DNA from: Fodinibius salicampi
Lineage (GTDB): Bacteria; Bacteroidota; Rhodothermia; Balneolales; Balneolaceae
DNA: 64,000 bases
NCBI RefSeq assembly: GCF_039545095.1
Contig: NZ_BAABRS010000001.1
Location: 1-64,000, forward strand
Direction of reading: 5' to 3'
Part shown: piece by piece, positions 53,909 to 61,401 of the stretch
Position numbering within the stretch: the stretch's first letter is position 1
Layout: each line of letters begins with the position of its first letter
Position numbers and translations under genes: made by a program
Notes under the pieces: model-generated
The model's database searches: none
Seen by the model: only the letters and a program-made list of their open reading frames with translations
What the model was told of the DNA's origin: nothing

Positions 53909-54769
53909 ATGTTTACTGAAGATACGTTAGCGGGAGAAACCATTTTAATTACCGGCGGTGGAAGCGGACTGGGATTGGCGATGGCCAAAAAGTTTGCTTC
54001 ACTGGGCAGTAATATTGCTATTTGTGGCCGGACAGAGGAGAAGCTCCAAAAGGCCGTCGAGGGGATTGAAGAAGCCTCCAATGATAGTTCAGCTAAATAT
54101 TATGTGGCTGATGTACGGGACTACGAACGTATTCAGGAGATGATTTCCGAGATAATAGCTGACTTTGGTGAAATGACCGGCCTCGTCAACAATGCGGCCG
54201 GTAACTTTTTATCAGCCTCCGAAGATCTGAGTCCCGGCGGATTTAAAGCCGTGGTCGATATTGTCTTGCATGGGTCATTCAACTGTACTCATGTCTTTGG
54301 CAATTACCTTATTGATGAGGGAAAGGAGGGAAATATTTTGAATATGGTTACCACTTATTCAGAATCTACCGGCTCGGCATTTGTGTTGCCTTCGGCCTGT
54401 GGAAAAGCAGGAGTTCTTACGATGACCCGCTCATTAGCTTATGAATGGGCCACCTATGGTATCCGTCTGAATGCCATTGCCCCGGGACCATTCCCCACCA
54501 AGGGCGCCTGGAAGCGTTTGGTTCCGGATAAAAGCGCAGAGGAGAAGTTTCTGTCCAAGATTCCGGCCGGCCGGTATGGTGATAAGGAGGAATTGGCGAA
54601 TCTTGCTGCCTTCTTAATGTCTGATATGGCCCCTTATATTACGGGAGAATGTGTAGTTATTGACGGTGGAGAGCGGCTCTCAGCGGGACAGTTTAATTTT
54701 ATTGATAAGCTTGGTTCGCGAGAAGAATTGAAAGCTTTTTTTAAAAAGATGCACAATAAGGGTGGCTAA
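53909..54769 (+). CDS. SDR, 2,4-dienoyl-CoA reductase-like
   Basis: The 286-residue protein has TGGGSGLGLAMAKKFA (15-30), VNNAAGNFLSAS and the segment SACGKAGVLTMTRSLAYEWA, IAPGPFPT. The classic YxxxK is replaced by SACGK, as in mitochondrial-type 2,4-dienoyl-CoA reductases (DECR), which keep the Lys. It would feed unsaturated fatty acids into beta-oxidation, matching its place beside fadA. NADP use is likely but not shown. Confidence 0.8.
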   Translation: MFTEDTLAGETILITGGGSGLGLAMAKKFASLGSNIAICGRTEEKLQKAVEGIEEASNDSSAKYYVADVRDYERIQEMISEIIADFGEMTGLVNNAAGNFLSASEDLSPGGFKAVVDIVLHGSFNCTHVFGNYLIDEGKEGNILNMVTTYSESTGSAFVLPSACGKAGVLTMTRSLAYEWATYGIRLNAIAPGPFPTKGAWKRLVPDKSAEEKFLSKIPAGRYGDKEELANLAAFLMSDMAPYITGECVVIDGGERLSAGQFNFIDKLGSREELKAFFKKMHNKGG

Positions 54770-54840
54770 CAGTTTTACGATGCATAGTTGGCAGTGAGCA
54801 GGTGGAGGTTAGCCGTAGACGATAATCATCAAGAAGTATT

Positions 54841-55692
54841 CTATCTTCTGCGCAGCCGCTTGTCAATTTTATCAAGCGCTTTGGTGAGCTCCATTAAATG
54901 ATAGCCGTTATAGATAGTTGGACGGTTCAGTTGAATTGATTTAATAAATTCAACTGCTGAAAGTTCTGCTGATTTTGAGGCGTCAAATGATTGGGTATTA
55001 AAGAAAAGATGCTCTCCTTCTTTTTTTTGTCCCAGTCGTACGGATTGTTCTAATACGTTACAGTCTGAGATAAAATTATTATCAGCGATAATTCGGTGGT
55101 GAGAATTCGTTAAGGCAGTCCCGCTCACGTAGATATTGGATGTTGCCCCACTGTCAAAGCGAAGAAAAAGGTGCATTAAGTGGGTATCTGCACTGCCTAA
55201 TTGAACTGTTTTAAGGTCTATATAATGGACTGTACCTTTAATCCACCTGAGGCAAAAAGCGAGTTCATCAATCCATAGAAATTTAAAATCCGAATCTGAT
55301 TCGAGCCGTTGATTATAATTAAGTTCTCGCACAATTTGTATAAAAGTCGGCTTTGTAATCTTTTTTGCTGTCCATTTTGATGCAGGAGCCAGTGAGGGCC
55401 AGTGGGAGAATTGGAGTAAAACATTCGCCTCTTCAGAGGCATAGTAAATTTTTTCAACAATATCGGAATCGGTTGGAAGGGGACCTACCAAGAAGGTATG
55501 TAAGCCCATTTTTACCGCATTTAATAGGTGATCAAGCCGGTCTTTAGACTGATCAACCAGTATGCAGGCATCAACCGGATGGATGTTTTTAACAGAAGGG
55601 GCAATGGTTACTTCAGAAACGGATTGGTGGGTTCGCAAATGATTTTCCCAGGCAACCGCACGTTCAGCGGGTCCAACAATTCCTATTTTCAT
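54841..55692 (-). CDS. Gfo/Idh-like protein of unclear function
   Basis: The 283-residue protein starts MKIGIVGPAERAVAWENHL, a weak Rossmann-like beta-alpha unit, and has VKMGLHTFLVGPLPTDSDIVEKI, which resembles the GKHVLCEKP region of Gfo/Idh/MocA oxidoreductases without the EKP. A substrate-binding-like half follows. No catalytic residues can be assigned with confidence. It may be a non-catalytic member or a different NAD-binding protein. Confidence 0.5.
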   Translation of the reverse strand: MKIGIVGPAERAVAWENHLRTHQSVSEVTIAPSVKNIHPVDACILVDQSKDRLDHLLNAVKMGLHTFLVGPLPTDSDIVEKIYYASEEANVLLQFSHWPSLAPASKWTAKKITKPTFIQIVRELNYNQRLESDSDFKFLWIDELAFCLRWIKGTVHYIDLKTVQLGSADTHLMHLFLRFDSGATSNIYVSGTALTNSHHRIIADNNFISDCNVLEQSVRLGQKKEGEHLFFNTQSFDASKSAELSAVEFIKSIQLNRPTIYNGYHLMELTKALDKIDKRLRRR

Positions 55693-55784
55693 ATATGAAT
55701 GCTTAATAAGTATTAGCTAACTCATAATTATGAAATAGGAATCTAATTTCAAAACATATAATCCAGCATTGTCGAACTTACACC

Positions 55785-55964
55785 TTAGTCTGGCATCACA
55801 AACATGAGAATGAGATAAATTAATAATGGAAATCCACTTAAAAAGGTGGCCACTACAAATAGTATTCGTACGATAGTAGGATCCCAGCCTAAATATTCGG
55901 CAATTCCTCCGCATACACCGGAGATCATTTTATCGCTGTGAGATTTTCTTAACCGAGCACCCAT
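55785..55964 (-). CDS. PspC-domain small membrane protein
   Basis: A 59-residue frame beginning MGARLRKSHSDKMISGVCGG, followed by IAEYLGWDPTIVRILF and a hydrophobic end, is a complete PspC domain (phage shock protein C). PspC proteins sit in the inner membrane in envelope stress responses. It is too short for standard ORF cut-offs, but the match over the whole length is convincing. It lies 69 bases before the Pcs gene's end. Confidence 0.8.
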   Translation of the reverse strand: MGARLRKSHSDKMISGVCGGIAEYLGWDPTIVRILFVVATFLSGFPLLIYLILMFVMPD

Positions 55965-56032
55965 AACTTTAGCTGTTAAATTAGTTTTTTGTTTTGCTTT
56001 GTATTACGAGAAACTAAAACAGATGTTTCATA

Positions 56033-56698
56033 TTATTTAATGTTTAAATAAAAAGAGAATCCAAAGTAATAAAAAGGAAAAAGAAAGGAAGTGTAAATAA
56101 GGTAAGGAGGGGAACTATCAAAAAAGTAAAGCAAACATCCTATTTGAATAATAAATATTAACCCTAAGAAAAGGGTTAATTTTCGTAAGTAAACTGTGCG
56201 GGAAGGATATACAAATCTAACGGGAAGAAAGGTGGTGACAGCAAAAGTCAGTAGAATAGCTGAGGCAAAGAGTGTAGGTAATTGCAGCAGGAATATATAA
56301 AATACCACAATGTTCCAGTAAGAGGGAAAGCCCAGGAAAAAATGGTTGTCTGTCTTTGCTTGTGTATTGGTAAACCCAAAGGCACTGGCAGTTGCACAGA
56401 TGAGCAGCACCCAAAAGGGAATCTGCATCGTGGCATAGATCCAAAGGAGGGGAGCCACTGTCCAGGTGAGGAAGTCGACAAGATTATCCATCAGGGCACC
56501 GTCGATTTTAGCAGCGTGTTGCTTAGTTCCGGCGGCGCGTGCCAATGCGCCATCCACGGAATCGATCACCGCGGCTGCAGCCAAAGCCCACAGCGCCTCC
56601 TGATAATATCCATCATATATTAATATGAGGGACCATAATCCAACGGCAGCTCCTGAGGCTGTAAGCAGATGGACACTGTAAGCCGCTAACTTCCTCAC
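56033..56698 (-). CDS. pcs: Phosphatidylcholine synthase (CDP-alcohol phosphatidyltransferase family)
   Basis: Pcs makes phosphatidylcholine by condensing choline with CDP-diacylglycerol. The 221-residue membrane protein starts with GTG at 56698. It has AYSVHLLTASGAAVG (6-20), the CDP-alcohol motif DSVDGALARAAG...IDGALMDNLVD (about 46-76), TDNHFFLGFPSYWNIVVF and TFLPVRFVYPSR, all at places matching bacterial Pcs and not PgsA or PssA. Multiple membrane helices. The lineage would then hold phosphatidylcholine when external choline is present (inference). Confidence 0.78.
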   Translation of the reverse strand: MRKLAAYSVHLLTASGAAVGLWSLILIYDGYYQEALWALAAAAVIDSVDGALARAAGTKQHAAKIDGALMDNLVDFLTWTVAPLLWIYATMQIPFWVLLICATASAFGFTNTQAKTDNHFFLGFPSYWNIVVFYIFLLQLPTLFASAILLTFAVTTFLPVRFVYPSRTVYLRKLTLFLGLIFIIQIGCLLYFFDSSPPYLIYTSFLFPFYYFGFSFYLNIK

Positions 56699-56750
56699 AG
56701 ATTGAAAATTAAGCTGTTAGAAATTTCTTTGATTACTGCTAAAATATAGA

Positions 56751-56779
56751 AAAAGCGGAACCTATGAAGCTCCGCTTTT
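56751..56779 (-). terminator. Rho-independent terminator for the BlaR1/BlaI operon
   Basis: AAAAGCGGA (56751-56759) pairs with TCCGCTTTT (56771-56779) around 11 bases. In the minus direction the stem is followed by a T-rich stretch. It lies 166 bases after the BlaR1 stop and 53 bases before the Pcs start. Confidence 0.7.
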
Positions 56780-56944
56780 AATTACAAATAAGTTCAGGCA
56801 GAAATCAAAACTTATTCAGATAAATAGTGTGAATAATTTTCAAAAGTTGGCAAAATGTATGCAACTACTAAAAAGCAGGACGGATTAAGTCTCGCTTTAA
56901 ATGAATAACAATTTTACCAAACCATGTATGCACCTGATTTATCA

Positions 56945-58735
56945 CTAGTAAGTATTTACCACCATACTATCCAAGTTATTATTGACAGGCTGTATATTTT
57001 CAGGATCTTCACCAGATAATTCCTGGGATGTATTATCATTTCCTTGTATCCTAAAGATAATAGGTAAAGAATATTGTACCCGTACCGGCTTACCGCGTTG
57101 TGTGCCCGGTTTAAATTCTGCTTCTTTAACTACTCTAAGGGCCTCTTCATCCAAAGATTCACTGACGCCCCGTATTACCTCCGGGTCCTCAACTTCTCCC
57201 TCTTCATTTACAATGAATCGTATAATAACACGTCCCTCATCTCCGGCTTCTCGGGCTTCCTCCGGATACCTGATTTTAGTGAATAGTGATTCAAGGCCAC
57301 CAACTAATTCCGGCATTTGTTCTACTGCGACGAAATACTCTTCTTCAGGGGACGGTGGAGATGACTCCGGGGAATCCGGTGAATTTGAGTCAGTTCCTCC
57401 CGGACCAGTAGGAGGCGGAGGAGTCGGTGCTTCCTTCAGGTCAGAAAATACGGTTTCTTTATTAATATCATCCAAAAACTGAATCTCTAGGACCCCATTT
57501 CTTCCAGCTTCACCATATTTATCCAAGGCTTTCTGGTTCTTAAGGACATTAATAGATTTGATATACTTTGATTTGATCCGGGATAATGCATCGGGAGGAT
57601 CGGTTTCGGTCACTTGTTCACCATTTAATACATAAAGCGGACGTTCTTTTGCATCCGGATTGGCAGACATTTGCACTTGTGCTTGCTGAAATTCGCTATT
57701 CGTTATTCCATTATCAGTGATATCACTGCAGGAGATCGTCAAAATAACCAAGCTTGCAGTTACCAGCGTCAGCAGGAAACTCGATCGAAAGGAGGAGGGG
57801 GTTATATTTTGAGTAGACATAATTTGAATACGCTTTTTAAGTGAGGAAGGATTGACCGCCATACTCCTGGCGAGATTGCTATTCTTATATTCCCGTTCAG
57901 CCAGTTCGTAAAGCAGGGCGGCATAGCGTTTTTTAGAAAATTGATTGTCTGATAATACTTCCCCATCGCAGGTTATTTCACGGAATTCCTGGCTGCTGTT
58001 GTACAGGTGGTGGATAAGCGGATGAAACCAGAAAAGGGCTTTGAGTACTAACAACATACCATTCAGCAGGAAGTCTTTGTGTTTTATGTGCATCAGCTCG
58101 TGACGAATGGCCATCCCCATTTTATCCGGATCTTCTTTCAGTTCGGCAGGAATGACAATCTTAGTGTTGATCCAGCCATAGGTAAAGGGAATGTTTGCGT
58201 GTTCTGAAAAAGCGATCAGTGGATTTAGATTGGGAACCGGATTGTTGCCTATGGAGATTTTGAGCTCCTCTACCTGAGGTAGCTCATTGAACTCCAGGTT
58301 CTTGGCCAGTTGTTTTAACTGAATGCTATTATAAATGAATCTCAGCAAATAATAGATGGCCCCGATCGCCAGGAAAATAGTGGTTAATCCAATCCATAAC
58401 ATGGGATCGGATAGGCTGTTCCAAGGGGTGGTCTGCGAATTTGTAGCAGAAATGCTGATAGGATTTGGTACCACAATGAATTTTGCTGCAACAGCCTGGG
58501 ATGAGGCCAGCGCTTTGCCTAGCATTTCTATTAGGTACGATCCCGCGATTCCCAGGGGGAGGGCTAGTAATAAGGCCATTCGGCTGTGGTATTGGTAAAC
58601 CGGGGGGATGCGGTCAGTACGGTGTAGAAGTATCGTAATTGGTAGAGCAATGACTGTCCACACAATTAAAGGAAACCAAAGGTTAGCTAAGGTTATATCA
58701 CCGATTGTTTGCAAGATATTTATGAGTTCTACCAT
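56945..58735 (-). CDS. BlaR1/MecR1-like M56 metallopeptidase with TonB-type C-terminus
   Basis: The 596-residue protein has membrane helices at about 14-34, 52-72 and 115-135, the zinc-peptidase motif HELMH (212-216) in AIRHELMHIKHKD, a helix near 310-340, a TonB-plug-like stretch (LYVLNGEQV..., about 375-430), a proline-rich linker and a TonB C-terminal domain (EEGRVIIRFIVNEEGEV...SLDEEALRVVKEAEF). It senses a signal and cleaves the BlaI repressor; the TonB part suggests contact with the outer membrane. The gene follows blaI with a 2-base gap. Confidence 0.83.
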   Translation of the reverse strand: MVELINILQTIGDITLANLWFPLIVWTVIALPITILLHRTDRIPPVYQYHSRMALLLALPLGIAGSYLIEMLGKALASSQAVAAKFIVVPNPISISATNSQTTPWNSLSDPMLWIGLTTIFLAIGAIYYLLRFIYNSIQLKQLAKNLEFNELPQVEELKISIGNNPVPNLNPLIAFSEHANIPFTYGWINTKIVIPAELKEDPDKMGMAIRHELMHIKHKDFLLNGMLLVLKALFWFHPLIHHLYNSSQEFREITCDGEVLSDNQFSKKRYAALLYELAEREYKNSNLARSMAVNPSSLKKRIQIMSTQNITPSSFRSSFLLTLVTASLVILTISCSDITDNGITNSEFQQAQVQMSANPDAKERPLYVLNGEQVTETDPPDALSRIKSKYIKSINVLKNQKALDKYGEAGRNGVLEIQFLDDINKETVFSDLKEAPTPPPPTGPGGTDSNSPDSPESSPPSPEEEYFVAVEQMPELVGGLESLFTKIRYPEEAREAGDEGRVIIRFIVNEEGEVEDPEVIRGVSESLDEEALRVVKEAEFKPGTQRGKPVRVQYSLPIIFRIQGNDNTSQELSGEDPENIQPVNNNLDSMVVNTY

Positions 58736-58737
58736 AA

Positions 58738-59115
58738 TTAGTCCTCCATTTTATCAATCATCTGTTTAATCTCACCGAGATCTTTTTGAGATAAATCTTT
58801 ACTATTTACCAGCGCCTGCACCAATTCTTTGGGTGAACCTTTGAACACTTTTTTCATAAGATCGCCAATAAGGCTTGAGCGGACGGATTCAGGTTCGCGG
58901 GCCGGACTGTAGACATAGGTTACGCCCTCTTTTCGATATTTTAGATATCCCTTATCTGCCAAGTTTTTCATGACCGTCATAATCGTCGTATAGGCAACTT
59001 CACGTGATTCAAGAATTCGATTCCGAACCTGTTTGACCGTTGCCTCTTCCAGTTCCCACACATGATGCAGAACTTCCATTTCAGTTTCCCCTAAAGGTGT
59101 AAGTGATTTTTTCAT
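58738..59115 (-). CDS. blaI: BlaI/MecI/CopY-family transcriptional repressor
   Basis: The 125-residue winged-helix protein has LGETEMEVLHHVWELEEATVKQVRNRI (N-terminal part) and the recognition segment EVAYTTIMTVMKNLADKGYL with the wing YRKEGVTYVYSP. It forms an operon with the M56 sensor downstream. A palindrome at 59149 lies 34 bases before the start. The regulated target beyond the operon is unknown. Confidence 0.87.
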   Translation of the reverse strand: MKKSLTPLGETEMEVLHHVWELEEATVKQVRNRILESREVAYTTIMTVMKNLADKGYLKYRKEGVTYVYSPAREPESVRSSLIGDLMKKVFKGSPKELVQALVNSKDLSQKDLGEIKQMIDKMED

Positions 59116-59148
59116 AATACTGAGGTATTTTTGTTTTTATTGCCCTAG

Positions 59149-59164
59149 TACTAAAATAATAGTA
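59149..59164. promoter_or_regulatory. BlaI operator candidate
   Basis: TACTA (59149-59153) and TAGTA (59160-59164) form an inverted repeat around 6 bases in the blaI promoter region, of the TACTA/TAGTA kind typical for BlaI/MecI sites. A weaker pair, AATAC and GTATT, lies at 59116-59129, right next to the start codon. Confidence 0.45.
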
Positions 59165-59308
59165 TTTAGAAATATGTCAAATTATTTTTCTTCGAATACA
59201 TTAATTTAGGAATAAATGGTTTCCATCTGAAATATCTTGAAGAGGAGAGGAAAGAGTTCTCTTACGTAAGGGGAGCGGATAGCGATAAGAATTAAAGATG
59301 TATAGTTC

Positions 59309-59343
59309 AAAAAAAGGCCTTCCCGGAGATCAGGAAGGCCTTT
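59309..59343 (-). terminator. Strong Rho-independent terminator behind the oxidoreductase gene
   Basis: An 11-bp stem (59313-59323 with 59333-59343) around a 9-base loop, followed in the minus direction by seven T. It ends the sugar-catabolic operon (genes at 59375, 60514 and 61402). Confidence 0.85.
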
Positions 59344-59374
59344 CTAATTTTATTATCAGTGAATAGTTACCAAA

Positions 59375-60499
59375 TTAGGTCAGTGTAAATTCGGGAAGAT
59401 GCTTAATCTTACCGCCATCCATAGCTGATTCGTGCGCGAGTAGTCCTACGCAGGTCCAGTTCGCTGCCTGAACAGCATTGGGATATGGATCCCGGTCTTC
59501 CAGGATCGCAGCCACGTACTCATGAGCCAGGTGCGGGTGCGAGCCACCGTGTCCGCCCCCTTGAATAAAGGAGAGGTGGGCATGTTCATCGGCATCGTAA
59601 ACGCCTTCCTGGGTAAACTCCTGAATTTCCTCCGGCAACAAATGTCCGTAATCCGGCACTTCTACGCGCTCGGGTATTTCAGGCTCCGGTTTTTTAGCCG
59701 TGTGGATAACCGGATCTTCCCCTTCAATGAGTGGCCATTCAAAGGATTTTTTTGATCCGTAGGCATCAAAACTTTCCCGGTATTGTCGGGCTGTATCAAA
59801 GAGCGAACGGTAGATATGGGCAGAAAGATCGGAATCCTTTAGTTTGATATGGCATGTTTCCACAGCAAAAGGGGAGTCCGATTTTTCAATTAGGTCATCG
59901 CTGATTTTACCTGAGCCAAAGCAGGAAACATATTCCGCCTGGGCGTTAGTTAATCCAAGTACGGGACTTACCACGTGGGTGGCATAATGCATCGGTTTCA
60001 TATACTCCCAGTACTCCGGCCAGCCTTCCATATCCTGGGGATGACTTGCCTGGAGGTACTGTATTTTTCCGAGTTCGCCCTTTTCATACAACTCTTTTAC
60101 AAAGAGATATTCCCGGCTATAGACCACGGTTTCAGCCATCATATATTTTAAGCCGGTTTCGTTGACCGTATCGATAATTTCTTCACAATCTTCAATGCTT
60201 GTAGCCATGGGGACCGTGCAGGAAACGTGTTTGCCGGCCCTCAGTGCCATCAGCGAATGCTCGGCGTGCAGCTGGATGGGAGTGTTGATGTGTACAGCGT
60301 CAACTTTCGGATCTTCCAGCAGCTCCTCGTATGAAGTATACCGGGCATCAATGCCAAAGGCATCGCCGACTTCATTGAGATCCGATTCTGTACGCTGACA
60401 TATTGCATACATATTCACATCCGGATGTTTCTGGAAAATAGGAATAAACTCTGCTCCGAATCCCAATCCTACAATCGCAATATTTACTTTGTTTGCCAT
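59375..60499 (-). CDS. Gfo/Idh/MocA-family oxidoreductase
   Basis: The 374-residue protein has the NAD(P) Rossmann motif VGLGFGAEFIP (9-20) and HINTPIQLHAEHSLMALRAGKHV. The EKP motif that normally supplies the catalytic Lys reads CTVPMA, so the chemistry may differ. It probably acts on a sugar or polyol with the TIM-barrel neighbour. It ends just before a strong terminator. Confidence 0.8.
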   Translation of the reverse strand: MANKVNIAIVGLGFGAEFIPIFQKHPDVNMYAICQRTESDLNEVGDAFGIDARYTSYEELLEDPKVDAVHINTPIQLHAEHSLMALRAGKHVSCTVPMATSIEDCEEIIDTVNETGLKYMMAETVVYSREYLFVKELYEKGELGKIQYLQASHPQDMEGWPEYWEYMKPMHYATHVVSPVLGLTNAQAEYVSCFGSGKISDDLIEKSDSPFAVETCHIKLKDSDLSAHIYRSLFDTARQYRESFDAYGSKKSFEWPLIEGEDPVIHTAKKPEPEIPERVEVPDYGHLLPEEIQEFTQEGVYDADEHAHLSFIQGGGHGGSHPHLAHEYVAAILEDRDPYPNAVQAANWTCVGLLAHESAMDGGKIKHLPEFTLT

Positions 60500-60513
60500 A
60501 GTACTATATCTAT

Positions 60514-61365
60514 TTATTTAAACGTTTGCTTTAAAAACTTAAGACCATTCTCTGCCATCTCATCCTGATCCGTAGCCAGAGGGCGCCAGATACATACGGC
60601 ATCAGCTAATTCCTGATTGTCAGAGGTAAAACTTTCAATAGAGACAGTTCCCTCGTACTCAACGGCTTCCAATCCTTTTCTGAAACTTTCCCAATCGGTT
60701 TGTCCCGTTCCGGGCGTGCCGCGATAGTTTTCGGAAGTCTGAACGTGTATAAGCTGATCTCCAGCGGTTCGTATAGCTGCCTCCATACTTTTTTCTTCAA
60801 TGCTCATATGGAAGCCATCCACCATAATTTTAGCGGCAGGATGGTTAATATCATTGACAAGTTGCTTGGCTTGTCCGGTGGTATTGATTAAATCAGATTC
60901 AAATCGATTTAGCGGTTCGATTGCCAGTTCAAGTCCGCGGTCAGATGCCCTTTGACAGACCTTGCGAAGATTGGTAACGGCCCGTTCCCACTCCTGCTTT
61001 TTCTGATCAGGAGATACCATACGTGCCTTTCCCACGGCTGAATACATCGGGCCAGCTACGAAGTCTATATCCCACAGTGTACAAAAGTCCATCAGTGCAT
61101 CCATATAGTCGAAACATTGCTGGTGGACGCCCGGATCATCATGGGTGAAATCCCTGCTGGGACCGAATGCCCCGCATACCACAGCTTCCAAATTGTGCTC
61201 GTCAAGTGCTTCCTTCACTTTTTTTCCATCAATGATATCCGGGTCTTCTACCGGAATTTCAACCACATCAAAACCCAAATTCTTTATTTTGGGAAACAAT
61301 CCAATTGATTCGGTATTAAAAGGGGAGGTCCAAACCCAGGTACTGATGCCAAATTGTATATCCAC
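60514..61365 (-). CDS. TIM-barrel sugar isomerase/epimerase (tagatose-3-epimerase-like)
   Basis: The 283-residue protein begins at a GTG. It shows LAIEPLNRFESDLIN (metal Glu), IMVDGFHMSIEE (metal Asp and substrate His), HVQTSENYRGTPGTG and TVSIESFT (Glu). In the third ligand position the usual second His in HxH reads Gln, as in HVQTSE. The enzyme likely interconverts keto sugars. It is 14 bases from the Gfo/Idh gene, suggesting a shared catabolic route. Confidence 0.78.
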   Translation of the reverse strand: MDIQFGISTWVWTSPFNTESIGLFPKIKNLGFDVVEIPVEDPDIIDGKKVKEALDEHNLEAVVCGAFGPSRDFTHDDPGVHQQCFDYMDALMDFCTLWDIDFVAGPMYSAVGKARMVSPDQKKQEWERAVTNLRKVCQRASDRGLELAIEPLNRFESDLINTTGQAKQLVNDINHPAAKIMVDGFHMSIEEKSMEAAIRTAGDQLIHVQTSENYRGTPGTGQTDWESFRKGLEAVEYEGTVSIESFTSDNQELADAVCIWRPLATDQDEMAENGLKFLKQTFK

Positions 61366-61401
61366 TATTTTAAATATGTTCTTTCTTGGTTAGCAATCTG
61401 A

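Noticed and set aside
55717-55914. 65-codon frame MRRNCRIFRLGSYYR on the minus strand
   Set aside because: It is a shadow of the PspC gene in another frame, which has clear homology.
60162-60398. Serine-rich frame opposite the Gfo/Idh gene
   Set aside because: Mirror of the conserved gene with biased composition.
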